DNA from: Hyphomonadaceae bacterium
GTDB lineage: Bacteria; Pseudomonadota; Alphaproteobacteria; Caulobacterales; Hyphomonadaceae
DNA: 43,411 nt
Reading direction: 5' to 3'
Assembly (NCBI GenBank): GCA_030697555.1
Contig: JAUYPV010000162.1
Span: 1-43,411, forward strand
This document shows, piece by piece, positions 6,827 to 13,088 of the stretch. The notes under the pieces were generated by a model, which had not been told where the DNA came from, searched no databases, and was given only the letters and a program-made list of their open reading frames with translations. The first letter of the stretch is position 1. Every line of letters begins with the position of its first letter. The translations under genes were made by a program, and so were the position numbers.

Positions 6827-7221
6827 TGACCTTCCTGCTCGTTGGCAATCTCCAGCAGCACGTCGGCGTGGCAGGGCTGATCGAGCGGGCACCAGCAGGC
6901 GAGGTTCTTGCCGCGCAATTCGCGTCGGGCTTTCTCGCGCAGGTTCATTCCGATGTGGGTGTGATTGGCGAGCAGTCCGAAATAGGTGACGACTTCCGCG
7001 ACCGTCCGCAGTTGCTTGGGCAGCCCCTCGCTGTACGGGCGCACCCAAGAGCCGACCTTGTACGGATTGCCCCACTTGCCAGGCCGCGTGACTTTGATGG
7101 TGTTCGCGGGCATCCGCCAACCGGCCTTGCGCGAAAGCTGAACGCGCGATGGACCGGAGGCGGCCGGCCCCTGCCCCATACTCCCCGGAGCGCCGTCAGG
7201 CGCGTAGGCACGGCTTGTCAT
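6790..7221 (-). CDS. DUF4326 protein
   Basis: The core from residue 37 onward reads PANTIKVTRPGKWGNPYKVG, then GMNLREKARRELRGKNLACW and CPLDQPCHADVLLEIAN, the DUF4326 pattern found in phages and plasmids: a small domain with conserved GNP and CWC residues, possibly metal-binding. Function is unknown. The 143-aa reading uses the ATG at 7221 that overlaps the previous stop, but the first 36 residues come from a dispersed repeat copy (7173-7211, antisense). The original start may be the ATG at 7113. Confidence 0.8.
   Translation of the reverse strand: MTSRAYAPDGAPGSMGQGPAASGPSRVQLSRKAGWRMPANTIKVTRPGKWGNPYKVGSWVRPYSEGLPKQLRTVAEVVTYFGLLANHTHIGMNLREKARRELRGKNLACWCPLDQPCHADVLLEIANEQEGHAPVSATAGSHE
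7173..7211 (+). repeat. Dispersed hairpin repeat, copy 3
   Basis: GCCCCATACTCCCCGGAGC, stem GCGC-type GCGCC-GTCA-GGCGC, then GTAGGCAC. Antisense to and inside the 5' end of the DUF4326 gene. Confidence 0.75.
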
Positions 7222-8057
7222 GCTGACACCCGTTCACGCCGTAGAAACGTCGGGATGGCTAGATCATCTTGCTCGGCAAGGACTGCGTTCTGTTCGCGAG
7301 GGTCCCGCTCCCCAGCCCTGCCCTCGTTACCTGTGGGCACAACCGGCTCGGCACCTTGGTCGGACGCGACCGAGTCGGAAGTTGCACCCTCCGGGGAGCG
7401 GGATTCTGTGCTTTCAACGACAGCGCCCGCTTCGCTCAAGAGCTTGGCCGTTGGCCAGCACGACGGGGCCAACCCATCGCCGAGCGCTGTCTGTGAAAGC
7501 ACGGACTTTGTCGAATGTTCGTCAGATCCATCTGCGCGACCCGAAGGCACCCCTCCCGCGTCGCGACCCGATAGGCACTCCCCCGTGTCGGGATCGTGGG
7601 GCGTGTCCACGAATGAGGATTTTTGGACAACCTTCGCCAAGTTGCCTGCCGCGCCCGTGGAGATGCCTCCAGCCTCGGCGGCCTCGCGGATGGTCCCGCC
7701 CGCCGCAAGCACGTCAGCGGCCTGTTTCTTGCCGCCCAGCGCAAGCTCGTAGGAATGGATGAGCTGATCCTGCGCGTCGGCCTTGTTCTCGCCCATCGCG
7801 CGGCGCTGCAGCACGATCCGCATGGCCTTGGGGTCGAAGTTCTTGGCGCGGGCCTTCTTGAAAATCTCGCCCTGGTGCTTCGTCTCGCCCTTCTGTCGCA
7901 GTCGGCTGTTCTCGATCTCGTCGATGAAGCCTTGCAGGGCCTTCACGTCGAGGTTCGATCTCGGCGGCTTGGAAGCAGGGAGGTTGTGCCTCGGTTCTCC
8001 CCGAGCGCCCTTGCGCGAGGCACCCCTGCCCTTCGTGTTGGGCTTGATGTGGATCAT
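7218..8057 (-). CDS. GapR-family (DUF2312) protein with HTH and repeat-rich tail
   Basis: A 279-aa protein begun at the ATGA overlap at 8057. Residues about 38-108 match the GapR/UPF0335 family: VKALQGFIDEIENSRLRQK, then EIFKKARAKNFDPKAMRIVL and QDQLIHSYELALGG. GapR is an alphaproteobacterial nucleoid protein that binds overtwisted DNA ahead of replication forks and usually ends here. This one continues with an HTH-like AADVLAAGGTIREAAEAGGI segment and then about 130 disordered residues, partly encoded by copies of the hairpin repeat. It may bind DNA during phage replication. The N-terminus also overlaps a repeat copy (7986-8030). Confidence 0.8.
   Translation of the reverse strand: MIHIKPNTKGRGASRKGARGEPRHNLPASKPPRSNLDVKALQGFIDEIENSRLRQKGETKHQGEIFKKARAKNFDPKAMRIVLQRRAMGENKADAQDQLIHSYELALGGKKQAADVLAAGGTIREAAEAGGISTGAAGNLAKVVQKSSFVDTPHDPDTGECLSGRDAGGVPSGRADGSDEHSTKSVLSQTALGDGLAPSCWPTAKLLSEAGAVVESTESRSPEGATSDSVASDQGAEPVVPTGNEGRAGERDPREQNAVLAEQDDLAIPTFLRRERVSA
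7534..7586 (+). repeat. Tandem partial copies of the dispersed repeat
   Basis: GCGACCCGAAGGCACCCC and GCGACCCGATAGGCACTC follow one another, each ending in the CACCCCTCCC-like tail. They lie antisense in the region encoding the disordered tail of the GapR-family protein; a further diverged piece with CTCCCCGGAGGGTGC (minus strand) is at about 7382-7415. Confidence 0.5.
7986..8030 (+). repeat. Dispersed hairpin repeat, copy 5
   Basis: GGTTCTCCCCGAGCGC, loop CCTT, GCGCGAGGCACCCCTGCC. Antisense, in the 5' end of the GapR-family gene. Confidence 0.7.
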
Positions 8058-8344
8058 GCCGGGACCTCGCAGCTGGTGATTGTCACCATCAAGAAGCCAT
8101 CGCCGTGAAGGCACTCAACGTACGAATTGAGGGTCTCGCGATCCTCGGCCTCGCATGTCCGCGTATACGGCGCATACCGGCGGCCTGCGCCTTCGACGGT
8201 CCACACCATCTTGGTCTTGGGAAGGGTCGACTCGGCGGCTTCAACCAGAGGCCAAAAGCCCGCGAGGTCCAGCACGTCGCTGCCCGCGTTACGGCAGGCA
8301 TAGGCCGCATTCACAAGTTCGCGCAGCTTGCCGTGGTCGCTCAT
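8054..8344 (-). CDS. Hypothetical protein (96 aa)
   Basis: An acidic soluble protein, coupled on both sides by ATGA overlaps. It reads MSDHGKLRELVNAAYACRNA, then LAGFWPLVEAAEST and a C-terminal strand-like GFLMVTITSCEVPA. No family is recognised. Codon use looks like its neighbours. Confidence 0.75.
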   Translation of the reverse strand: MSDHGKLRELVNAAYACRNAGSDVLDLAGFWPLVEAAESTLPKTKMVWTVEGAGRRYAPYTRTCEAEDRETLNSYVECLHGDGFLMVTITSCEVPA

Positions 8345-8811
8345 ACTTCCCTCCGGGGCTTGGCGGGCTGGAAATGAGAATCAGAGGTGCTCCGGGCCTG
8401 CGGCCCTTCGGGGTGTCCCATGGCTTCTGCGGCCGCCGCACGGGCACGCAGGGCGGCCATACAGATCGCCATGGCTTCGTTGCTGGCGTGGCCAGTGTGA
8501 AAGTCCGCCGGGTTTTTGCCAGCAGAGCCGACCTCCGCCCATGCGTAGCTATATCCGCCAGACCTGCGCCAATGCCCCTCCGGCACGAGCGTAACGGCAG
8601 CGTCGAGGCTGGTGGTGTAGGCGGGCGCCCTATTAAAGGAGCCGCGCCCGACGGGAATATTCGCGGGGAATTTGGAAACCGCCTCAAAGATGGCGGCGTC
8701 AAGATCACGCGACGGCTCCTCCCGTTCGCATCGGTCGGCCAGTACGCGAAGCGTGTCGGAAGGTGTGGCCCCAGTCTCCCCGAGCGCGTCAGCGCGAGCA
8801 CCCCTATTCAT
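8341..8811 (-). CDS. Phage ABA-sandwich-like protein
   Basis: A 156-aa protein started at the ATG overlapping the stop of the 31-aa membrane gene (ATGA at 8811); a GTG at 8820 would add three residues. The centre shows YTTSLDAAVTLVPEGHWRRS, then HTGHASNEAMAICMAALRAR, typical of the short phage ABA-sandwich family, which is common in phages and of unknown role. The first 15 residues are encoded by an antisense repeat copy (8768-8813) and residues near the C-terminus by another (8379-8421). A related protein lies at 16051-16590. Confidence 0.75.
   Translation of the reverse strand: MNRGARADALGETGATPSDTLRVLADRCEREEPSRDLDAAIFEAVSKFPANIPVGRGSFNRAPAYTTSLDAAVTLVPEGHWRRSGGYSYAWAEVGSAGKNPADFHTGHASNEAMAICMAALRARAAAAEAMGHPEGPQARSTSDSHFQPAKPRREV
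8379..8421 (-). repeat. Dispersed hairpin repeat, copy 6
   Basis: On the minus strand ATGGGACACCCCGAAGG, stem GGGCC-GCA-GGCCC, GGAGCACCTCTGATTC. Sense orientation, near the 3' end of the ABA-sandwich gene. Confidence 0.7.
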
Positions 8812-8813
8812 CT
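8768..8813 (+). repeat. Dispersed hairpin repeat, copy 7
   Basis: GCCCCAGTCTCCCCGAGC, stem GCGC-GTCA-GCGC, GAGCACCCCTATTCATC. Antisense, over the start of the ABA-sandwich gene. Confidence 0.8.
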
Positions 8814-8903
8814 CAACCACCAGATCCCAAACAGAATAAGAAAAGAAACAGCAGCCACGGCAAAGAAAGGCCAGAGGGGTTGAGCGCGATGGGTGGTGGA
8901 CAT
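8808..8903 (-). CDS. 31-residue membrane protein
   Basis: This short gene starts at an ATG overlapping the Cro-like gene stop (ATGA at 8903) and stops in another ATGA at the next gene. It encodes MSTTHRAQPLWPF followed by FAVAAVSFLILFGIWWLR: a basic N-terminus, one transmembrane helix and a short Arg end. Being the second gene of the leftward operon, it would be made very early. A role in superinfection exclusion or membrane signalling is possible but only inferred. Confidence 0.75.
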   Translation of the reverse strand: MSTTHRAQPLWPFFAVAAVSFLILFGIWWLR

Positions 8904-9115
8904 CAGGCGGCTTTTCGAGACTTGGCGGGCCGACGCTTCATCAGAAAGTCGGCAGGCAGATCGATGTTTTGCTTCTCAGCAAGCTCGGCAAGCTTGGGGC
9001 GTTCGGACCATGCGATCCCGCGTCGGCGCCACTGCTTGATCTGGCCGAGCGTGTAGCCGGCTTTGATGAGGGCCTCGGGTCCGCCGAGTTCGACGATGAC
9101 TTGCTTGTCCAACAT
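8903..9115 (-). CDS. Cro-like regulator
   Basis: A 70-aa helix-turn-helix protein: VIVELGGPEALIKAGYTLGQ, then IKQWRRRGIAWSERPKLAEL and LPADFL. This matches the Cro/YdaS-like proteins common in phages of Alphaproteobacteria, where W..RGIP.R is conserved. It is the first gene behind the leftward promoter, whose operator starts 13 bases before the ATG. It probably binds the GATACA-N3-TGTATC operators and sets the early switch together with the XRE protein at 9226. Confidence 0.8.
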   Translation of the reverse strand: MLDKQVIVELGGPEALIKAGYTLGQIKQWRRRGIAWSERPKLAELAEKQNIDLPADFLMKRRPAKSRKAA

Positions 9116-9121
9116 GCGCCC

Positions 9122-9150
9122 ACACTAGATACATACTGTATCCATTACAA
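9122..9150 (-). promoter_or_regulatory. Leftward early promoter with operator in the spacer
   Basis: On the minus strand TTGTAA (9150-9145) and TAGTGT (9127-9122) are 17 bases apart. The whole spacer is TG followed by the 15-bp operator GATACAGTATGTATC, so repressor binding would directly block polymerase. The first gene is the Cro-like regulator. The arrangement mirrors the rightward promoter at 9624-9652. Confidence 0.7.
9128..9142. promoter_or_regulatory. Operator O1 (GATACA-N3-TGTATC)
   Basis: Perfect inverted repeat: on the minus strand GATACA, GTA, TGTATC. It lies exactly between the -35 and -10 of the leftward promoter. Two more sites lie at 9600-9614 and 9632-9646. Confidence 0.75.
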
Positions 9151-9225
9151 GCGCGAAATATCCGCCGGCCACATGGCGACAACAAACAGCCAGAATCGAT
9201 GCGGCCAATAGGAGACAATCGGTCT

Positions 9226-9489
9226 ATGGCCGGATCGTCGACGTCAGAACGTGAGTATTACGACAGCTTCAAAAAGCGGCTGAAAAGCCTACGGGATTCG
9301 CTGGACTGGTCTCAGGCCGACATGGCGTCCGCCCTCAGCATCCCCCTGGTCAACTACAAATCGTACGAGCGCCGCTCCAAGTTCCCCCTCCATCTGGTAG
9401 AACGGTTGGCCTTGGTCACGCATCGCGATGTTGATTTCATCGTCACAGGCCGGAGTACCGCGCGGATGCTGGGTCGCCGGGTAGCCTAA
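9226..9489 (+). CDS. XRE-family repressor candidate
   Basis: An 87-aa protein with YYDSFKKRLKSLRDSLDWSQ, then ADMASALSIPLVNYKSYERR and LHLVERLALVTHRDVDFIVT, a standard Cro/CI-type XRE domain. The ATG at 9226 is preceded by AGGAGA; an earlier ATG at 9199 lacks a good site. The gene lies between operator O1 and operators O2/O3, the position of cI in lambda. It has no cleavage or dimer domain, so any induction would differ from lambda CI. It probably controls both early operons. Confidence 0.75.
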   Translation: MAGSSTSEREYYDSFKKRLKSLRDSLDWSQADMASALSIPLVNYKSYERRSKFPLHLVERLALVTHRDVDFIVTGRSTARMLGRRVA

Positions 9490-9599
9490 AAGCTAGGCCC
9501 GTCTGCGCGCCCGCGCATAGGCCCATTCCCGCATATCATCTGCATTCACGCCCTTGTGAGCGGTGGATAACACGCGAGTTCAGTGTATATCTTAAAAAA

Positions 9600-9614
9600 G
9601 ATACAAACCGTATC
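9600..9614. promoter_or_regulatory. Operator O2 (imperfect)
   Basis: GATACAAACCGTATC matches the operator pattern with one mismatch (CGTATC for TGTATC). It lies 9 bases upstream of the -35 of the rightward promoter, so it could support cooperative binding. The stretch 9490-9599 holds a GC-rich hairpin (TGCGC/GCGCA within flanking GGCC arms) but no gene. Confidence 0.65.
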
Positions 9615-9623
9615 CGATTGTCC

Positions 9624-9652
9624 TAGACAGGGATACAGCTTGTATCTACTGT
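9624..9652 (+). promoter_or_regulatory. Rightward early promoter with operator O3 in the spacer
   Basis: TAGACA (9624-9629) and TACTGT (9647-9652) are 17 bases apart. The spacer is GG followed by the perfect 15-bp operator GATACAGCTTGTATC (9632-9646), the same design as the leftward promoter. It would drive the plus-strand operon starting at 9681. Confidence 0.7.
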
Positions 9653-9680
9653 CTCTCCTGTAGCCACCACAGGAGAAGAC

Positions 9681-9854
9681 ATGAAGAGCGCAGGAAAAGA
9701 TTTAGACGTGGCTCAGCCGGTGACGGCTTCGCGGGAGACTGGGGCGACTGCGACCGCCGAACGTGAGGCGCGCTGGCATGCGCTCGGCTTGATGCCCGGT
9801 GCGAGGGTTGCCTGCCAGTGCGAGCCGTGCATTCGGCAGCGGCGGGAAGGCTGA
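9681..9854 (+). CDS. Small cysteine-containing protein, first gene of the rightward operon
   Basis: A 57-aa protein with AGGAGA seven bases before the ATG. It begins MKSAGKDLDVAQPV and ends ACQCEPCIRQRREG, a compact CxC..C cluster followed by basic residues. The segment RETGATATAE comes from a partial antisense copy of the dispersed repeat (9731-9753). Being first behind the promoter it would be made earliest. Function unknown. Confidence 0.7.
   Translation: MKSAGKDLDVAQPVTASRETGATATAEREARWHALGLMPGARVACQCEPCIRQRREG
9731..9753 (-). repeat. Partial dispersed repeat, copy 8
   Basis: On the minus strand GTCGCCCCAGTCTCCCGCG, matching the left half of the family only. It lies in the first gene of the rightward operon. 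Confidence 0.5.
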
Positions 9855-9855
9855 C

Positions 9856-10023
9856 ATGGCGCGCCTCACCAAGCTCGAAAGAGAAATGCTGCGCCGATCC
9901 GGCGAGTTCGTTCTGGCTGGCGAGTGGCCGTGGGAAGGCCCTGACACGCCGAAGGAGAATCGCAAGGAGGAACGCGAGAAGGCCGCGCTGATCTCAGCCG
10001 TTACCAAGATGGAGCACGCCTGA
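9856..10023 (+). CDS. Small charged protein (55 aa)
   Basis: Starts one base after the previous stop and ends in TGATG with the next. It reads MARLTKLEREMLRRSGEFVL, then WPWEGPDTPKENRKEEREKA; mostly helical and highly charged. No family recognised. Confidence 0.7.
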   Translation: MARLTKLEREMLRRSGEFVLAGEWPWEGPDTPKENRKEEREKAALISAVTKMEHA

Positions 10024-10271
10024 TGAACGCCCCTAAAACTCTCGCGCAGGCCCGCATCTTCCTCGACGACTACGAACACGGGCGCGAACTGGACGCAAAG
10101 GGGCACGGCTGGGTGATCCGCCTGTCTGCCGCCTTGGTTGCATCGGAAGAGCGCAACAGCGACCTGCTGGCCGTCCTGCACGAGATCAAGCGCTGCAACG
10201 CTCAGTACAACTTCGGCAGCAAACTCCTTCGCATCGTGCTTCCGGCCATCGCCAAGGCGGAGGCCCCGTGA
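10023..10271 (+). CDS. Hypothetical protein (82 aa)
   Basis: Coupled by TGATG at both ends. It reads MNAPKTLAQARIFLDDYEHG, then WVIRLSAALVASEERNSDLL and ends LLRIVLPAIAKAEAP. Helical pattern, soluble. Function unknown. Confidence 0.7.
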   Translation: MNAPKTLAQARIFLDDYEHGRELDAKGHGWVIRLSAALVASEERNSDLLAVLHEIKRCNAQYNFGSKLLRIVLPAIAKAEAP

Positions 10272-10462
10272 TGGCCAGCAGCGACAAGACGGCGGCTGAC
10301 TTCCGTCGCAACGATCCCGACGAAACCGAGGGCCGCCGCCTCTATCGCGGAATCGCCAACGCCATCGCTCGCCAGCAAATCGCACTGACTAGGGCCGTCC
10401 GAATGAAGCAGGACGCAGACACCCCAGTTCCCGCGAAGCGCGCAGCGCGTAGCCACCACTAA
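10271..10462 (+). CDS. Hypothetical protein (63 aa) ending in a repeat copy
   Basis: Starts at the ATG in GTGATG; the upstream stop overlaps. The first 48 residues (MASSDKTAADFRRNDPDETE and following) look like an ordinary small protein; the last 15 (DTPVPAKRAARSHH) are encoded by the dispersed repeat at 10413-10459. The repeat seems to have replaced the original 3' end. Confidence 0.6.
   Translation: MASSDKTAADFRRNDPDETEGRRLYRGIANAIARQQIALTRAVRMKQDADTPVPAKRAARSHH
10413..10459 (+). repeat. Dispersed hairpin repeat, copy 9
   Basis: ACGCAGACACCCCAGTTCCC, stem GCGC-GCA-GCGC within GAAGCGCGCAGCGCGTAG, then CCACCACT. It forms the 3' end of the 63-aa gene. Confidence 0.7.
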
Positions 10463-10483
10463 CCACCCACAGGGGGAAGAGAG

Positions 10484-10693
10484 ATGAAGACCAAGCCCAC
10501 ATACGACGAACTGCTCGCGATGCTGAAGGTCACGCGCGACGAACTGAGCGCGGCAATTGAGTTCTTTCAGGAGTTCGTCCCGCTGGTCGACCACAAGGGC
10601 AACAGCCTGCACGAGGATTGGTCTTGGGGGCCTGCCGAGCACGCCAAGGCTGAGGCCGACAAAATCCTCGACAGAGCAGAGGCCACCCCATGA
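10484..10693 (+). CDS. Hypothetical protein (69 aa)
   Basis: A clear site GGGGGAAGAG precedes the ATG. The protein is helical and acidic: TYDELLAMLKVTRDELSAAI, then FFQEFVPLVDHKGNSLHEDW. Its stop overlaps the next start as ATGA. No known family. Confidence 0.7.
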   Translation: MKTKPTYDELLAMLKVTRDELSAAIEFFQEFVPLVDHKGNSLHEDWSWGPAEHAKAEADKILDRAEATP

Positions 10694-11247
10694 TCCGCCG
10701 TCTCAATAAAGATGGATCTGGATGGGATGAGGTGGACGGTACTGCGTCGCCTTCGGGAGAATCAGTAGTGGCTCGCGATGACGCTCGCGGTGTCCCGCTG
10801 CAGTCACCTTCCGACGCACAACTAGAGATTGGAGGCTGCGTTTCCGCGTCGAGCCTTGGCCCGATCATTTGGGTTGTCGGCGCCAGCTTCGACCGGCGCG
10901 CCGACATGCTGTTCGAGAACACGCCGTGCGACAGCCTCGGCATGGTCATAACAACCGTTGTCAACGCCTGCAAACGAGACGCCACTGAAATCAAGGTTCG
11001 CTGCTATCCGCCATACAAATGGCGCATGGACGGTGATGAGCAGGAAGGTGTCGATGCGGGACCACCGAGCGACAACGTCGCGAGCACCCCTGATTCATCT
11101 GTACGGGACGAGCTGGTGGAAGCGCTGCGGGCCATCAATCGGCGGCTGAGCGCAACGCCCGGCCGCAACTTCGATGACCTGATCCGCGACGCCGGCATCG
11201 CTTGCGACTACGCCCGCGCCGCAATTGCCAAAGCTACAGGAGCCTAG
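10690..11247 (+). CDS. Hypothetical protein carrying two repeat copies
   Basis: A 185-aa protein. Residues about 45-115 form a compact, strand-like core (LGPIIWVVGASFDRRADMLF, then MVITTVVNACKRDATEIKVR). The flanks at residues about 23-38 and 122-137 are encoded by an antisense (10758-10804) and a sense (11053-11099) copy of the dispersed repeat. The C-terminal 45 residues (LVEALRAINRRLSATPGRNF) are a separate helical region of a type often found in small phage proteins. It may be a fusion of formerly separate genes through the repeats. Confidence 0.6.
   Translation: MIRRLNKDGSGWDEVDGTASPSGESVVARDDARGVPLQSPSDAQLEIGGCVSASSLGPIIWVVGASFDRRADMLFENTPCDSLGMVITTVVNACKRDATEIKVRCYPPYKWRMDGDEQEGVDAGPPSDNVASTPDSSVRDELVEALRAINRRLSATPGRNFDDLIRDAGIACDYARAAIAKATGA
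10758..10804 (-). repeat. Dispersed hairpin repeat, copy 10
   Basis: On the minus strand GCAGCGGGACACCGCGAG, then CGTCATCGCGAGCCACTA and CTGATTCTC. Antisense, inside the 185-aa gene. Confidence 0.75.
11053..11099 (+). repeat. Dispersed hairpin repeat, copy 11
   Basis: GATGCGGGACCACCGAGCG, then ACAACGTCGCGAGCACCC and CTGATTCATC. The stem arms GCGAC/GTCGC pair. Sense, inside the 185-aa gene. Confidence 0.8.
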
Positions 11248-11249
11248 CC

Positions 11250-11627
11250 ATGGACTCTAACCACTGGCCCAGCGCCACCGCCTCTCTCGACAAAGAGGGA
11301 AACTGGCGGCCTATCCCGTCCCGCCTCCAGCTCCGCACGGCCAACGCAATCTCACGCCGGATGACGGAAGCCGCCTGCCACGAGCGCCGCGTTGAAGCCG
11401 ACGCGCTTCTCGACCAGGGCGTGCGCTTCCTCACCGCCTGCAAGGATGCCGGCATGTCCTCCGACTACATCGAGGACACCGCCAAGGGCTTTCACGACAA
11501 GATGGCCGACCTCATGGCCGGGATCGACACGGACCTCGACGAAGCCGGGCTCAATCCTGCCGAGCCTCTGTGCCTCGCGGAACTGGACGCGCTGTGTGGC
11601 GCGCCAACGGGCGGGAGGGTGCTGTGA
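11250..11627 (+). CDS. Hypothetical protein (125 aa)
   Basis: The ATG at 11250 follows CAGGAGCCTAGCC. The protein begins MDSNHWPSATASLDKEGNW and is mostly helical: HERRVEADALLDQGVRFLTA, then IEDTAKGFHDKMADLMAGID. Its stop overlaps a GTG start. Function unknown. Confidence 0.7.
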   Translation: MDSNHWPSATASLDKEGNWRPIPSRLQLRTANAISRRMTEAACHERRVEADALLDQGVRFLTACKDAGMSSDYIEDTAKGFHDKMADLMAGIDTDLDEAGLNPAEPLCLAELDALCGAPTGGRVL

Positions 11628-12064
11628 GTAAGGACGCACTCAAGCCCTTGGCGGGCCTCGTAGAGTACCGGCGCACGGATCAGGTCCGCTGGTCAACGAT
11701 GGCCGCTTTCGACTCGCTCAGTATGGCGGAGAAATACGCTGAAAGGTGCGGCTCGGATAACAGCGAAGATTGGCCGTGGGAGTACCGTGCCGTCGAGGCG
11801 GAGAAAGCGCGCACGCTCGGCGCCGTCATGGCTGCGCTCTACGCCAGCGAGATCAATTGCGGCATGGCGTCGTTCTGGGATGCCGGGTTCGCGGTCTGGC
11901 TTGGCGATGATCTGAACGGGCGGGCCGCTGAGGAGCAATTCGCCCACGAGGATTTCGACGAGATAGCCGAGTGGCTGCACGCTGAAGCTGTGCGCCTTTA
12001 TCCGGGCAGCGAATACGCCAAGCAGGCCGCAGCCCATGCAGCACTCCCCGAAGCCGAAGGCTGA
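11624..12064 (+). CDS. Hypothetical protein (146 aa) ending in a repeat copy
   Basis: GTG start in GTGA overlapping the previous stop. Residues include YRRTDQVRWSTMAAFDSLSM and WEYRAVEAEKARTLGAVMAA, then FDEIAEWLHAEAVRLYPGSE. The last residues (ALPEAEG) are encoded by the repeat copy at 12035-12082. Soluble, acidic, unknown function. Confidence 0.65.
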   Translation: MSKDALKPLAGLVEYRRTDQVRWSTMAAFDSLSMAEKYAERCGSDNSEDWPWEYRAVEAEKARTLGAVMAALYASEINCGMASFWDAGFAVWLGDDLNGRAAEEQFAHEDFDEIAEWLHAEAVRLYPGSEYAKQAAAHAALPEAEG

Positions 12065-12082
12065 GGCACCCCTCCTAAAGTC
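12035..12082 (+). repeat. Dispersed hairpin repeat, copy 12
   Basis: CATGCAGCACTCCCCGA, stem AGCC-GAA-GGCT, GAGGCACCCCTCCT. It encodes the last residues and stop of the 146-aa gene. Confidence 0.8.
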
Positions 12083-12107
12083 CTAAAACCAGAAGGAGAA
12101 TTAGATC

Positions 12108-12293
12108 ATGACACCGATGGAAAAGCGCAAGGCGGAACGTGCAGCGGCCAAGCCCGAAGTGATGAGGCTCGTCAAGAAGTATGGGCGCGCCACTGTCGCC
12201 AACATTCTCGGCGGCGTGCGCGAGAAGGAGAAGGCCGCCAAGAAGATCGCCGCCCTCAAGCGCGAGATGGCCGAACTTGAGAAGCGCATCTGA
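12108..12293 (+). CDS. Small coiled-coil protein (61 aa)
   Basis: Site AGAAGGAGA lies before the ATG. The protein is Lys/Glu/Ala-rich: EVMRLVKKYGRATVANILGG, then EKEKAAKKIAALKREMAELE, with a clear C-terminal heptad pattern. The leader CTCCTAAAGTCCTAAAA resembles the one before the next gene, so leaders have been duplicated. DNA binding or oligomerization is possible. Confidence 0.75.
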   Translation: MTPMEKRKAERAAAKPEVMRLVKKYGRATVANILGGVREKEKAAKKIAALKREMAELEKRI

Positions 12294-12332
12294 GTCGACA
12301 CCTACTAAAGTCCTGAGAAAGGAACGACTGCA

Positions 12333-12554
12333 ATGCCTGACGAGACCAGCGCCGCCGTCCGCTCCGAGGTGATCGAGTTCCCCGAGGGCTCCGTCACGAT
12401 CTACGAGCACGGTAGCATCCGGTTTTTCTTTCGCAGCATGAATTACGTCTATGCGCGCGGCGCCGACCACGAGGAAGGCATGGACATCGTTGTCCCGAAG
12501 GAAAGCGCCGACGCCATCAAGCGACACTTTGAACGTGAGCGAAGGGGGTACTAA
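12333..12554 (+). CDS. Hypothetical protein (73 aa)
   Basis: A site AAAGGAAC precedes the ATG. It reads SEVIEFPEGSVTIYEHGSIR, then YARGADHEEGMDIVVPKESA, a likely small beta-rich fold. It ends in TAATG with the Gp157 gene, so it is part of the recombination operon. Confidence 0.7.
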   Translation: MPDETSAAVRSEVIEFPEGSVTIYEHGSIRFFFRSMNYVYARGADHEEGMDIVVPKESADAIKRHFERERRGY

Positions 12555-13081
12555 TGCCTGACCAGAGCATTCCCCGCGCATCGGTCACCGTCCGCGCGAT
12601 CGGCTTCGAGCTGAACGAGGCCATGAAGCTCCGACAAATGCTGGGCGAGGACGCAGACCCGAAGCTGCTGCTGGACACCATCGAGGGCGAGACCAACCTA
12701 GCCGAGGCCTGCGTGTTCGTGCTCGAACAGACCAACGAGGACGAAATCCTGATCGAGGGGCTGAAGGCCAAGATCGACGAGTTGCAGGTCCGCAAGGGCC
12801 GCATGGAGAAGTCCGTCGAAAGCCGCCGCGGCATCATCCTCATGGCGATGGACAAGGCTGGCCTGCAGACGATCAAGAGCCCGCTCGGCACGATGTCTGT
12901 CCGGCCGACGCAGCCCAAAGCGAACATCACGGACGAGGCCCTGATCCCGGCCAAGTTCTGGAAGCCCAGCGACCCCAAGCTCGACCGCGCCGCCGTTGCC
13001 GAAGCCCTGAAGGCCGGCGAGGCGGTTCCTGGCGCTGCCCTGTCCAATGGCGGCGTCTCCCTGTCCATCCGCGTGAAGTGA
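12554..13081 (+). CDS. Gp157-family protein, recombination-associated
   Basis: A 175-aa protein of the siphovirus Gp157 type: a helical coiled-coil N-terminal half (EDEILIEGLKAKIDELQVRK, then GRMEKSVESRRGIILMAMDK) and a C-terminal part with IKSPLGTMSVRPTQPKANIT and IPAKFWKPSDPKLDR. This pattern with the SPLGTxSVR box is characteristic of the family. Gp157 genes are usually found beside annealing proteins, as here (Bet/RecT follows after seven bases). Its biochemical role is not settled. Confidence 0.85.
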   Translation: MPDQSIPRASVTVRAIGFELNEAMKLRQMLGEDADPKLLLDTIEGETNLAEACVFVLEQTNEDEILIEGLKAKIDELQVRKGRMEKSVESRRGIILMAMDKAGLQTIKSPLGTMSVRPTQPKANITDEALIPAKFWKPSDPKLDRAAVAEALKAGEAVPGAALSNGGVSLSIRVK

Positions 13082-13088
13082 GGAAACC

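Noticed and set aside
9562-9570. GGTGGATAA, one mismatch from a DnaA box
   Set aside because: A single near-match close to the switch region is expected by chance often enough; no cluster that would mark an origin was seen.
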